Assembly: GCF_029318635.1 (NCBI RefSeq)
Contig: NZ_CP119676.1
Location: forward strand, 946,614 to 1,010,613
From: Varunaivibrio sulfuroxidans
GTDB lineage: Bacteria; Pseudomonadota; Alphaproteobacteria; Rhodospirillales; Magnetovibrionaceae
Direction: 5' to 3'
Length of the DNA stretch: 64,000 nt
Part shown: in pieces, positions 17,305 to 26,115 of the stretch
Numbering within the stretch: position 1 is the stretch's first letter
Layout: each line of letters begins with the position of its first letter
The notes under the pieces: generated by a model
What the model saw: the letters and a program-made list of their open reading frames with translations, nothing else
Database searches by the model: none
Told to the model about the DNA's origin: nothing
Program-made: the position numbers and the translations under genes

Positions 17305-20300
17305 TCATTTGATGACCCCTTCGAGAATTCCCCGCAACAAATCTTTCGGTTTGATCGGCGTATTTGCCGGGGCTTGTTGAGGCTGCGCCGGAGCATTCCC
17401 GGGCGCAGGCGCGGGTTCAAGCTGCTGAAGAATCTTACCCAAACCCTTTTTCTTCAGAACCTTGTCCAGGGCCGGCGGCAATACCGTCTTGCCCGTCAGG
17501 CTCGACGTGTCCACCGTGACGTCGGGCGCGTCCAGCACCCCCTTGATCGAAAACGGCACCGTTTGCACCCCCGTTCCGCGCTTGCTGAGCAGAGCGGTGA
17601 CGATATTCGGCTTGACCGCCATCGCCCCCGCGATATCGATGCGCCACTGAGGGAGATCCACGGTCCCCTTGGCGTGGCCATCGCCGATCCCGGACGTCAG
17701 GGCGAAATCATCGGTGCGCGCGACCCCCTTGGCGATGACGAAGGTGGCGCTGGCGTCGGCGATCCGATCGGCCGCGCCACCGCCCAATTGGTTCATCGTC
17801 GCAAGCAACCCCATGACCCCGGACAGGGCGCTGCCGCTGCCGCCTCTCTTAACGTCCAGGCGATTCAGTTTAATCGCCCCCTTGCCCGCCAACGCCGAAA
17901 CCAGATCGGCGGAACTGCCGCCCCGGCTGTTTATCGTCGCGTCGAAGGTCAACTTTCCGTTCGCCAAATCCTTGGCCGCGACGGCGCGCACGATGCGATT
18001 GACATCGGCGTCCTTTATCGAAAACGTCGCGGAAACGGTGGGAATTGCGGCGCCGTTCAGGCGCACCGTCGCATTCAAAGGTCCGCCGAAAAAAACACCC
18101 GATATTTTTTTGCCTTGAACCAGGCCGTCCTTCAAGGATACCTCGGCCGATAGGTTATCGAGACGGTATTTTTCAAATTCCAACGCCGTGCTGGTCAGTT
18201 GAAGATTGGCGTCGAAGCGGCCGAGAACGCTCAAATCCATCGGCTTTTTCGACCATCTGGGATCTATCGCCGCCACGGCGACACCGCCACTGTCGCCCGC
18301 CGCCGCCTTGACGATCGGCATTCGGGCGTTTTCACGATCGAGGCGCGCCAAGACCTCGAACAGGGAAAGGCTCGCTTTTTTCACCACACTGGGCGGCAGG
18401 AAACGCGGCACGGCGATCGCCCCGCTGGAGAGCGCGCCATTAATGATGGGGCGCGCCCCCTCCATGGCCACCTGAATTTGACCGCTGAGATCAACCCCAC
18501 CCACCTGGCCCTGAATTTTGGAAAAAGCGAGCACGTTCTTGCTCACGATCACGCGCGTTCGCATATCCGTTTTGCCGAGCGGTCCCGACGGCGTGAAACC
18601 TCCGCTCAGACGACGAAGGACATTAGGAGTATCGTCGGCGACAAAATGCGCCTCTCCATCGAAAAGGGCGCCAACGGGCAATGCCGACGCCTTGCCGTTG
18701 ACATTGAGGCGCGCGCCCGCGGCACTGACGTTAAGGTCGAGGGACGGCGCCAACACCGAACCGTCGATGCGCCCGACGATCGCCACTTTGCCCAGCGTCG
18801 GCGGAACCCCCGCACCAACGCCGAGCAGATGGGCGAAGCGCGCACTATCCGCCGCATTGACGGAAAGAGAAACGTTCTTGGTGTCCAAAATGCCGCCAAA
18901 ACCCGACAATGTTCCACTGATCTGGGCCGACGCGCCGGCGACGTTCTCGATCCCCGCCTTGCGGATTGTCAACGCGCCATCGACGAGCGAACCGTCAAAG
19001 AAAATGTTGCGAACCGTTTCTCCGCGATAAATCAATTCTTTAACCTGCGCCCTGGCATTGGCGTCGAAAGTTTTCAAGACGCCCATCGCGGACCATGCCT
19101 TAAGACCTTGTAGGGCGCCGTTCTCCGGTTTGGACGCACCCGGCGTCCCGGTGCTTGGGGTCGAGGCCTTTGCGCGCGCCACGCCCCCGCCGGTCCCGAC
19201 CGCCGCATCCCCCAATATACCGTCGAGATCGAGCCGGTCGATGGTGACACTCGCGCCAAACGCCAAGCGTTTGCGCAAGGCCAGTGTAATGCCGCCCCGA
19301 ATGTGGGTGCGGTCCAGCGCCATATCGACACCTGAAACGGTAATTTCCCGAGGTGTCGCCTGGATTTGCCCACGCAGGTTTATTCTGTGCGCTTGACGGC
19401 GCACGCCTTCGGGCAGAGTAACGCCAAGCCACGAAGCCAACGTACGCGGATCGTTGACCAGGGCCGAAACGTTACCATCAAAACGAACCGGCCCCGCCAC
19501 GGCGGCAACCCCCGACAAAGATATCTCGCCGGCCCCTGGCAACAGCGCCGAAAGCCTACTCAGGGTGATTTTGCCTTGCTCCAGATGCGCCTGCACAGCG
19601 GTGTTGGAGACGATGGCGTCCCGATACGCGATCGTGTCTATGCTTAGGGTCAATGCGCCCGAAACGCCGTTCAATGCGGAGGCTTTTGGCGACGGCGGCG
19701 TTTTTTGATTGGGTATCGCAAGCACGATCGGCGCGCCACCCCCCCCGGTTATAGCGGAATCGCCTGTCCGCGTATCCGACCCTGTCTGCGTACCCGACGA
19801 CGCAGGCGTTCCCGGCTTCAAAGCCAGCCACGTATCAAGCGCGATCTGGTCGGCGCGGATATCTATCTTGAAGGTCGTGGTTTTGCCCGTATTCAACGAA
19901 AGCCCAACCTTAGCCTTCGTCGTACCCAGCGCAAGGGCGATCGTGGGAGCCTCGACGCCCTGGGCCGACGCCGTGATCTCGCCCTCCAGGGAAAAGGGCT
20001 GCGCCAACATGGACGGCAGCGTCGCCGAAGGCGCCAAGGCATGGCTAACGGCGTAGGCGTCTTGGCCATCGAATTTAACCTTGCCCTTGAAACGAGGCTG
20101 TTCGTTTAAACCGACGATGGCGCCGCTCGCCTGGATGCGACCATCGCCCGGAAGCGTCACCGTAAGGTTAAGCGGCAACGTCCGGTCGGCGACGGTTTTG
20201 CCCAACGAAACCTCGTAATGCAACGCCTTGCCCTGATAGGTGAAATCGCCGGCGCTATCGAACGGTCCCTTCAGAGAACCCATCGTTATTCGGGCGTTGA

Positions 20301-20871
20301 AGCCGTCAATCCGGCGCACCTGCGCCCCGCGCCGATAGATGATCGTCGCATTGGCGATGACGAAATTATCCAGGCGCACCGCAGGCGTGCGATCGACCAG
20401 CGCGGCCCCGCCCCCCGACGGCGCAACGGCGGGCGCTTGGGCGACGGTCGGCGCCTGTCCCCCCCTCGGGGAGGCGGGCGCCGGGGCGAGTGTCCAGTTG
20501 TTTCGCCCGTCCGCCAGACTTTCCAAACTGATCACCGGATCGACCAAACGCACATTGCGAACCTGCACTTCGCCGTGAAAAAGCGGAAGCAACGCCACGT
20601 TGACCTCGAGCGAGGACAACCGCACCATGTCGGCGTCATGCGCCCCCTCAATGTTGCGCACGCGCACGTCCTGCATCGTCAACGCCGGCGAGGGCAAAAG
20701 TCGAACGCTCAGGTCTCCGCGAATATCCATGGTGCGTCCGGTTTGGGCGCGCACCTGCTCGGTAATGATGTTTTTGTACGCGTTCCAGTCGATAAACCGG
20801 GGAAGTAAGAGCGCCGTCCCGATCACAAGGAGAAAAAAAGTTCCGACACCGATCAGAATGCGTTTGCTCAC
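17305..20871 (-). CDS. AsmA-family inner-membrane protein
   Basis: Very large (about 1188 aa) protein anchored by one N-terminal membrane segment (RILIGVGTFFLLVIGTALLLPRFIDWNAYK), with the rest in the periplasm. The AsmA N-terminal block ITEQVRAQTGRTMDIRGDLSVRLLPSPALTMQDVRV is clear. The C-terminal part has LDVKRGGSGSALSGVMGLLATMNQLGG and the usual FALTSGIGDGHAKGTVDLPQWRIDIAGAM. Relatives act in lipid transport and outer-membrane assembly. The frame is open to 21192, but the first sensible start is GTG 20871 (VSKRILIGVG); its ribosome site is weak, so the start is uncertain. It ends in a Pro/Ala/Gln-rich tail. Confidence 0.9.
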   Translation of the reverse strand: MSKRILIGVGTFFLLVIGTALLLPRFIDWNAYKNIITEQVRAQTGRTMDIRGDLSVRLLPSPALTMQDVRVRNIEGAHDADMVRLSSLEVNVALLPLFHGEVQVRNVRLVDPVISLESLADGRNNWTLAPAPASPRGGQAPTVAQAPAVAPSGGGAALVDRTPAVRLDNFVIANATIIYRRGAQVRRIDGFNARITMGSLKGPFDSAGDFTYQGKALHYEVSLGKTVADRTLPLNLTVTLPGDGRIQASGAIVGLNEQPRFKGKVKFDGQDAYAVSHALAPSATLPSMLAQPFSLEGEITASAQGVEAPTIALALGTTKAKVGLSLNTGKTTTFKIDIRADQIALDTWLALKPGTPASSGTQTGSDTRTGDSAITGGGGAPIVLAIPNQKTPPSPKASALNGVSGALTLSIDTIAYRDAIVSNTAVQAHLEQGKITLSRLSALLPGAGEISLSGVAAVAGPVRFDGNVSALVNDPRTLASWLGVTLPEGVRRQAHRINLRGQIQATPREITVSGVDMALDRTHIRGGITLALRKRLAFGASVTIDRLDLDGILGDAAVGTGGGVARAKASTPSTGTPGASKPENGALQGLKAWSAMGVLKTFDANARAQVKELIYRGETVRNIFFDGSLVDGALTIRKAGIENVAGASAQISGTLSGFGGILDTKNVSLSVNAADSARFAHLLGVGAGVPPTLGKVAIVGRIDGSVLAPSLDLNVSAAGARLNVNGKASALPVGALFDGEAHFVADDTPNVLRRLSGGFTPSGPLGKTDMRTRVIVSKNVLAFSKIQGQVGGVDLSGQIQVAMEGARPIINGALSSGAIAVPRFLPPSVVKKASLSLFEVLARLDRENARMPIVKAAAGDSGGVAVAAIDPRWSKKPMDLSVLGRFDANLQLTSTALEFEKYRLDNLSAEVSLKDGLVQGKKISGVFFGGPLNATVRLNGAAIPTVSATFSIKDADVNRIVRAVAAKDLANGKLTFDATINSRGGSSADLVSALAGKGAIKLNRLDVKRGGSGSALSGVMGLLATMNQLGGGAADRIADASATFVIAKGVARTDDFALTSGIGDGHAKGTVDLPQWRIDIAGAMAVKPNIVTALLSKRGTGVQTVPFSIKGVLDAPDVTVDTSSLTGKTVLPPALDKVLKKKGLGKILQQLEPAPAPGNAPAQPQQAPANTPIKPKDLLRGILEGVIK

Positions 20872-21066
20872 GATGGACCCGATTTTACAAAGAGTGAAAA
20901 AATTCTTCGGAAAGATCGCAGGAGGCGAGGAGAAAAATCCAAAGACCTTCGAATAGTAGAGCCACCCCGTCTCGGGATCAATCACACAAAACGCCGCCGC
21001 GGCAAGATTTGGATTATCCCGCGCTCCGTCACCGCAAGGCGACAACTTCCGATGCAACGCCGCACG

Positions 21067-21100
21067 TAAAAAAACGCCGCCCCAAAAAATTGGGGCGGCG
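21067..21100 (-). terminator. Terminator of the Gly/Asp-rich protein gene
   Basis: Minus-strand stem CGCCGCCCC / GGGGCGGCG with an 8-nt AT loop, followed by a run of T. It sits 28 bp after the stop of the gene at 21128-21841. Confidence 0.88.
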
Positions 21101-21127
21101 AAAGAAACCTTTGGTAAAAGGCGAGAC

Positions 21128-21841
21128 TTATATTGCCGGAGCGGCGGGGGCCGGAGCGGCCGGAGCCGGAGCGCCGCCCCAATTGCCGACAAGCCCTGCT
21201 TCGGCTGCGGGCGGAACGGCGTTCATACCGTTCAGCGCACCAAGCGGCCCGCCTCCCGTCCCGCCGGCGGCGGCCCCACCACCAGCGTTTGCTCCGCCGC
21301 CACCGGCGGGTGCGCCGCCGCCGGCAGGCGTCCCAAGCGCGCCGCCGACGCCGGCGCCATCATCGGGAACATCGCCTTGTGGGCCATCATGCGCGCCGTC
21401 ATCGCCCAAATCGGGACTGTGGTCCGCGACGTCGCCACCATGATCGCCACTGTCGCCGGCGTCATGCCCCGCACCATCGGGGGAATCGCCACTTGGCCCA
21501 CTACCGCCATGATCGCCGCTATCGCCACCGCCATGATCGCCGCTATCGCCACCACTGTCGCCACCGCCGGATCCACCGCCACTTTCGTGATCGCCACCAT
21601 CATCATCGGCCAGTGCGCTGGCATGACCGAAATGGACTACATTATTGGCGATGTGGATGGGGGCGACGATATACCCCAGGGCGAGAAGGCTGACCGCCGA
21701 AACCGAAGCGAGGCGCGCCACGGATCGGCGCACGGCGCACGCGATACTCTGCGTCGCGCCAGAGGTTTTTCCATCTTGTGCGGCGTGTGCGAACGCCGCC
21801 ACGGTGGAAGTTTCGGATGATCTTGGAAAAAACTGTTTCAT
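21128..21841 (-). CDS. Gly/Asp/His-rich exported or membrane-anchored protein, function unknown
   Basis: I do not recognise the family. From the ATG at 21841 (MKQFFPRSSETS, AGGA site upstream) the 237-residue protein has a basic region, a hydrophobic stretch (about 50-68, LASVSAVSLLALGYIVAPI) that may be a signal or anchor, and HFGHASALADDDGG. A low-complexity section of about 100 residues follows, built from repeats such as SGDHGG, GDSGDHGG and DSGGDSGDH. The C-terminus is Ala/Gly/Pro-rich (GAPAPAAPAPAAPAI). The Asp/His-rich repeats could bind metal ions, but that is only a guess. It diverges from the ECF sigma gene and may be its target. Confidence 0.65.
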   Translation of the reverse strand: MKQFFPRSSETSTVAAFAHAAQDGKTSGATQSIACAVRRSVARLASVSAVSLLALGYIVAPIHIANNVVHFGHASALADDDGGDHESGGGSGGGDSGGDSGDHGGGDSGDHGGSGPSGDSPDGAGHDAGDSGDHGGDVADHSPDLGDDGAHDGPQGDVPDDGAGVGGALGTPAGGGAPAGGGGANAGGGAAAGGTGGGPLGALNGMNAVPPAAEAGLVGNWGGAPAPAAPAPAAPAI

Positions 21842-22304
21842 TTTACATCGTCCTATAAGGGTTAACATCCTCGGTGAAGCAATTTGCTCCTGGAGACGTT
21901 TTCGTGCTTGGAGGAACGACACTCTGCGCGACCACACCCTTCATTTTTCATATTATGCTGGGATCGCTGCGCCGTCTTTCAAAACCGTACTCGCCATGAC
22001 AACGCCGCCAAATGCAACTTTCATCCCCACGGCGCATGAAAAAACCCTTTTTAAAAAAAGCCCCTCAAAAAATAGGTTTGGGATTAAAGCAACCATCCAC
22101 GCGTTGTCTTAACGCCGACGTCTTCGCCACCCGTCCACGGCTTGGTTTCGTCTCCGATTTCGTCTCGGCGGGACAGTGGACTATAATATGGACCATGGTC
22201 CGGGGTGGATGGTTGAAGACGGTGGAAGAAGGTCGTGGGACTGCCCCTGTGGCCGCCCGAGAACGCGCGGAAAAACACGATCGGACCAAGTAAGGATCGC
22301 CCCT
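21842..22304. promoter_or_regulatory. Divergent regulatory region with a 12-bp palindrome
   Basis: This 463-bp gap separates the exported-protein gene from the sigma-factor gene. A TATAAT box lies at 22182-22187, and directly after it is a perfect palindrome GGACCATGGTCC (22190-22201), where an operator would overlap a transcription start. An A-rich patch lies around 22030-22080. I see no clear gene in it. Confidence 0.45.
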
Positions 22305-22829
22305 TTGGACGAACGCACACGCAAAGAACTCGTCATCTTGTTGCCGCGCCTGCGCCGCTTCGCCCTGGGCTTGACCAGAAGCTTGGATGAAGCCGACGAT
22401 TTGGTTCAGTGCGCTTGCGAAAAGGCGATCTCCCGCTTCGATCAATGGCAACAAGGGACTCGATTGGACAGTTGGATGTTTCGAATTATTCAAAACGCAC
22501 ATATCGACGTCATGCGCGCGCGAACGCGCAAGGACCGCGTCTTGGAACCCTTCGACAACCAACCCGAACCGGGACACGACGGCGCCCAGGCCATGGAATC
22601 GCGGATGACGCTGAGAAACGTCCGCGACGCTATTTTACGCCTCCCCGAAGAACAAAGAGCCGTCATCATGTTGGTGAGCGTGGAAGGGTATTCCTACAAA
22701 GACGCGGCGGAAAATTTGGGCATCCCGGTCGGCACCCTGACCAGCCGCCTGGTCCGCGGACGCACCGCGTTGCTAAACCTTCTCGATGGCGAGACGCAGG
22801 CCGACGACGCCCTCGTCGGTATTGTTTGA
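22305..22829 (+). CDS. ECF-type RNA polymerase sigma factor
   Basis: Alternative sigma factor of 174 residues. Region 2 is LLPRLRRFALGLTRSLDEADDLVQCACEKAISRFDQWQ...LDSWMFRIIQNAHIDVMRART. Region 4 is LRLPEEQRAVIMLVSVEGYSYKDAAENLGIPVGTLTSRLVRGRTAL. The best start is TTG at 22305, because AAGGA lies 9 nt upstream and the ATG further up (22176) would add unrelated residues. The next gene is its likely anti-sigma factor. This looks like a small exported-signal or envelope-stress regulon. Confidence 0.92.
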   Translation: MDERTRKELVILLPRLRRFALGLTRSLDEADDLVQCACEKAISRFDQWQQGTRLDSWMFRIIQNAHIDVMRARTRKDRVLEPFDNQPEPGHDGAQAMESRMTLRNVRDAILRLPEEQRAVIMLVSVEGYSYKDAAENLGIPVGTLTSRLVRGRTALLNLLDGETQADDALVGIV

Positions 22830-22904
22830 GCAATTGAACGCCATGACGCAAACGTCCGCCTTTATCCATTTCTCTTTACGGGCCGTGATCCGAAGGATGA
22901 AAAA

Positions 22905-23633
22905 ATGACAGAGCATCTCGATCAAAACACCCTAATCGCCTACCTTGACGGGGAATTGGACGATGAAGCCGTCCGCGCCGTTGAACGCCGCCTACGCCTC
23001 GACGAGACGGCGCGGCTTCGCCTCGACGCCTTGCAAAAAAGCGCGGCGCTGGCGCGCATCGCCTTCAACGACGTCCTTCATGCGCCGGTTCCCGAGCGCC
23101 TCGTCGATACCGTCAACGCCGCCCCCGATCAGGGGCGCGACGGCGCTGCGCGAAGGCCATCGCCCGCTTCGCACGCGCCCCGGACCAAAACCCATGCCCC
23201 CACCGCCCCGGATCGGCGTCCGCGCGCATCGTGGCGCCTCGCCCTGCCGATCGCAGCGACGATCGTCGGGGTGATGATCGGCGTCGGCGGAGGCTACGGC
23301 GTCATGAATTGGCGCGCCGGAAAAAGCCAAGAGATGGCCAACGCCCTGCGTCAACACGAGCTTCTCGCCGTCGATACCCTGCGCAATTCAGCCTTGGAAA
23401 GCCAAGTCAGCGGGCGGGCGATGACTTGGAAAAGTCCCGATGCCACCGCCACCGCGACAATCACGCCAGTGCGCACGTACCAAGACAAAAATGGTCAGTT
23501 CTGCCGCGAATATCGCCAGCAAACCCACCTTCAAGGCAAGGCGAACGAAACCTACGGTCTCGCTTGCCGCACGCCCGACGGACAGTGGCGCCCGCGCTAT
23601 CTAATCTCGACGCCGAAGGCCGGAAGTTTTTAA
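22905..23633 (+). CDS. Anti-sigma factor fused to an outer-membrane-antigen-like domain
   Basis: The 242-residue protein begins with an anti-sigma-like cytoplasmic part (LDQNTLIAYLDGELDDEAVRAVERRLRLDE), typical of partners encoded after ECF sigma factors; it lacks the zinc-binding His/Cys set. A membrane segment follows (about 105-130, LALPIAATIVGVMIGVGGGYGVM). The periplasmic C-terminal part has VSGRAMTWKSPDATATATITPVRTYQDKNGQFCREYRQ, which resembles the 17-kDa surface-antigen type domain. The following lipoprotein has a similar domain. It starts 75 bp after the sigma gene and is probably co-transcribed. Confidence 0.82.
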   Translation: MTEHLDQNTLIAYLDGELDDEAVRAVERRLRLDETARLRLDALQKSAALARIAFNDVLHAPVPERLVDTVNAAPDQGRDGAARRPSPASHAPRTKTHAPTAPDRRPRASWRLALPIAATIVGVMIGVGGGYGVMNWRAGKSQEMANALRQHELLAVDTLRNSALESQVSGRAMTWKSPDATATATITPVRTYQDKNGQFCREYRQQTHLQGKANETYGLACRTPDGQWRPRYLISTPKAGSF

Positions 23634-23794
23634 CCGCGCGGGACGCATCCGACGGCATTGCACGTCTCGATCTTGGTTCGTTGCGGTCTTACATCGCCGG
23701 CTTGTTTTCGTTCAGGATGGGTTCAGTCGTTTCGTTTTATGTTGTCGGCGGATATAATCGCAGCACTTTTCATCGGGATACCTAGTTACATAAC

Positions 23795-24748
23795 ATGACA
23801 GTATTTCAGCATCGCCTTTTTCGCCCCGCATTAACTCTCGTGCTAAGCACTCCGTTGTTGGCCGCCTGCGTCGGCGATCCCGTGCTACAACAGTTGTCCA
23901 CCTTGACTTCCGGTCAGAAGGCCTATGCCCCGACATTGCCCCCGGCGCCAATTCCCACGCCCGTCGTCGGCACGCGGTACTATTACTCCAACGGCGTCAC
24001 CGAGCGGGTGACGGCGGTTGGCGGCGACGACGTCACCTGGATCAACAATAGGCGTCATAAACAGATATCCAGCCGCGACTTTACGATCCCCGAAAAATTC
24101 GTGGAGACGACGACCCGCGATTACAATCGCGTCCTGCACGGCGCGCCGGGCGCACTTTGGCCGCTCGGCGTCGGCAACACCAGCAGGTTCACGGTGATTA
24201 ACCACGTCAAGCTCAAGGGCGCGAAAAAGGACACGAAATACGTTCAACGCTGGCAATGCGCCGTGGACGGAACGGAACGCGTCCGCGTCCTGGCCGGGAC
24301 CTTCGACACCTATAAGGTCGAGTGCAAGCGCTTCAGTCCGACATTCCGTTTTTATCAAAAACGAACCTGGTATTACGCCCCCGAAATCGGACAATACGTC
24401 CGCCGTGAAGATTATTACAAGTACCCGGGGAAAACCTATCGCCGCGAGTTAACGGCGGTCTATTCGATCCTGCCCGGCGTGGCCACGCCGATACGGCGAG
24501 AGATCCGAAAAACATTCCAGGTCGCCCTGGAAAATCATAAAAGCGGCGTCCCCCTGACGTGGCGCGACAAGAAAACCGGCGCCGCGACCACCGTCACCCC
24601 GGTACTCACGTATAAGGCCGCTTCCGGCGCTTTTTGCCGGACCTATCGCCAGAGCATCACCCTGAATGGCAAGACCCACCTGTACCCCGGCGTCGCCTGT
24701 CGCGAAAGTCGATTGAAGTGGGTTATCCCTCGCCTCGCGCAGCTTTGA
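23795..24748 (+). CDS. Lipoprotein with a 17-kDa-antigen-like C-terminal domain
   Basis: The N-terminal signal ends in a lipobox (STPLLAACVGD), so the mature protein is lipid-anchored at Cys 25 or nearby. The middle (about 60-235) is not recognised and contains WINNRRHKQISSRDFTIPEKFVETT and KRTWYYAPEIGQYVRREDYYKYPGKTYRREL. The last 80 residues (HKSGVPLTWRDKKTGAATTVTPVLTYKAASGAFCRTYRQS) align by eye with the end of the anti-sigma protein. It lies 161 bp after that gene and could be a regulon member. Confidence 0.78.
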   Translation: MTVFQHRLFRPALTLVLSTPLLAACVGDPVLQQLSTLTSGQKAYAPTLPPAPIPTPVVGTRYYYSNGVTERVTAVGGDDVTWINNRRHKQISSRDFTIPEKFVETTTRDYNRVLHGAPGALWPLGVGNTSRFTVINHVKLKGAKKDTKYVQRWQCAVDGTERVRVLAGTFDTYKVECKRFSPTFRFYQKRTWYYAPEIGQYVRREDYYKYPGKTYRRELTAVYSILPGVATPIRREIRKTFQVALENHKSGVPLTWRDKKTGAATTVTPVLTYKAASGAFCRTYRQSITLNGKTHLYPGVACRESRLKWVIPRLAQL

Positions 24749-24757
24749 TTTTTTCCA

Positions 24758-24786
24758 CCCCGCGCCTGCGCTCGTTTTGCGCGGGG
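24758..24786. terminator. GC hairpin at a convergent junction, possible terminator
   Basis: An 8-bp stem CCCCGCGC / GCGCGGGG with a 13-nt loop lies between the converging lipoprotein and glcF genes. No proper T-run follows on either strand, so termination is only inferred from position. Confidence 0.35.
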
Positions 24787-24807
24787 GTCTTCTCCATGCA
24801 CGTCCCA

Positions 24808-26115
24808 TCAAACCAGGGGGGCAGGCTTGGGACCGCCCATCGCCCAATCGAGGAGTTCGACCGTATGCACCACGGGAACTTCGGTGCGCTGGGCGATCTG
24901 CACCATGCACCCGATGTTGCCGGTGGCGATCATGGCGGCTTCGGTTTTATCCAGGTTCTCGACCTTGCGCGCACCCAACCGCGCCGCAAGGTCGGGCTGT
25001 AGCAAATTATAAGTGCCCGCCGAGCCACAACACAGATGCGCCTCGGCGGGTTCGCGAACATCGAACCCGGCCTGACGCAACAGTTCCTGGGGCTGATTTT
25101 TAAGTTTCTGTCCGTGTTGCATCGAACACGGCGCATGATAGCCGACCACCGTTCCCCGCCCCTTGTCGGCGGACATCCCCAGATCGATCAAGACCTCGGA
25201 AATATCGCGCACCAAGGCGGCGACGCGCTGGGCGGCGGCGGCGATTTGAGGGTCGTCTTTCAATAAATAGCCATAATCCTTGAGCGTAGTTCCGCACCCC
25301 GACGCGGTCACGACAATGGCGTCCAGCCCGGCGCCGTCCATCTCCCGGACCCAGGCGGCGACGTTGGCCCGTGCTTGGGCCTGGGCGTCATCCTCGCGCC
25401 CCATGTGATGAACCAGCGCGCCGCAACACCCCAAGCCCTTGCTGATCACGACTTCACAACCCAGACGTGTTAGCAGACGCACCGCAGCCGCATTGATGCG
25501 CGGGGCGAGCACTTGTTGGGCGCACCCTGGATGTAGCGCGACGCGAAGCCGGTGTTTCCCTTGGGCGATATCATGGGCGATATCATGGGCGACATGAACC
25601 CCCGGTCTATCCAGCGGCGACGATCTGGGCAATGCGGCGGGAGCCATCGCCACCATGCCTTTCAACCTGCCGGGAAGAAATTTTTGAAAAGGCCGCGCCA
25701 AGCGCGCGCCGATCAAGGACAGGCGGAATACCTTGGGCCGGACAAGGACCCACGCCAGAACGGCGCGCAAACACCGCGCGCCAAAAGGGCGGCGATAGGT
25801 GCGGTGTATGTGAACCCGCGCGCGGTCGATCAGATGCATGTAATCCACCCCCGACGGACACGTCGTCATGCACGACAAGCACGACAAACAGCGGTCAATG
25901 TGACGCACGACTTTTTCCGTGGCGGGCTTGTCCCCTTCCATCATGTCCTTGATGAGATAAATGCGCCCACGCGGACTGTCCAACTCATCACCCAGCAACA
26001 CATAGGTTGGGCACGTCGCAGTGCAAAAACCGCAATGCACGCATGTGCGCAAAATAGCGTCCGCCTCGCGTACGACCTCGCGCCGGCGCTGCTCGGGGCT
26101 GAACAGGGTCTGCAT
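24808..26115 (-). CDS. glcF: Glycolate oxidase iron-sulfur subunit
   Basis: Fe-S subunit of the membrane-associated GlcDEF enzyme that oxidises glycolate to glyoxylate and passes electrons to quinone. The 435-residue protein has two ferredoxin motifs (CVHCGFCTATCPTY and CLSCLSCMTTCPSG) and two CCG domains with LGCCGALVHH and LCCGSAGTYN. It carries a four-residue repeat HDIAHDIA near the centre, from a 12-nt DNA repeat. The ATG overlaps the glcE stop by one base (TGATG). Confidence 0.95.
   Translation of the reverse strand: MQTLFSPEQRRREVVREADAILRTCVHCGFCTATCPTYVLLGDELDSPRGRIYLIKDMMEGDKPATEKVVRHIDRCLSCLSCMTTCPSGVDYMHLIDRARVHIHRTYRRPFGARCLRAVLAWVLVRPKVFRLSLIGARLARPFQKFLPGRLKGMVAMAPAALPRSSPLDRPGVHVAHDIAHDIAQGKHRLRVALHPGCAQQVLAPRINAAAVRLLTRLGCEVVISKGLGCCGALVHHMGREDDAQAQARANVAAWVREMDGAGLDAIVVTASGCGTTLKDYGYLLKDDPQIAAAAQRVAALVRDISEVLIDLGMSADKGRGTVVGYHAPCSMQHGQKLKNQPQELLRQAGFDVREPAEAHLCCGSAGTYNLLQPDLAARLGARKVENLDKTEAAMIATGNIGCMVQIAQRTEVPVVHTVELLDWAMGGPKPAPLV
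25563..25590. repeat. 12-bp in-frame tandem repeat inside glcF
   Basis: The unit GGGCGATATCAT occurs twice in a row and a third time in part. In protein it adds HDIA repeats without breaking the frame. Confidence 0.85.

Noticed and set aside
18199..19113. Plus-strand ORF (304 aa) opposite AsmA
   Set aside because: Shadow frame with excess Arg and His and no motif; the AsmA frame is continuous and conserved.
21400..21600. Repeats in the Gly/Asp-rich gene read as a CRISPR array
   Set aside because: The repeats are in frame, of unequal length and have no unique spacers; there are no cas genes.
21377..21820. Plus-strand hydrophobic ORF (147 aa)
   Set aside because: Antisense of the Gly/Asp-rich repeats, which gives an artificial run of Ile, Ala and Thr.
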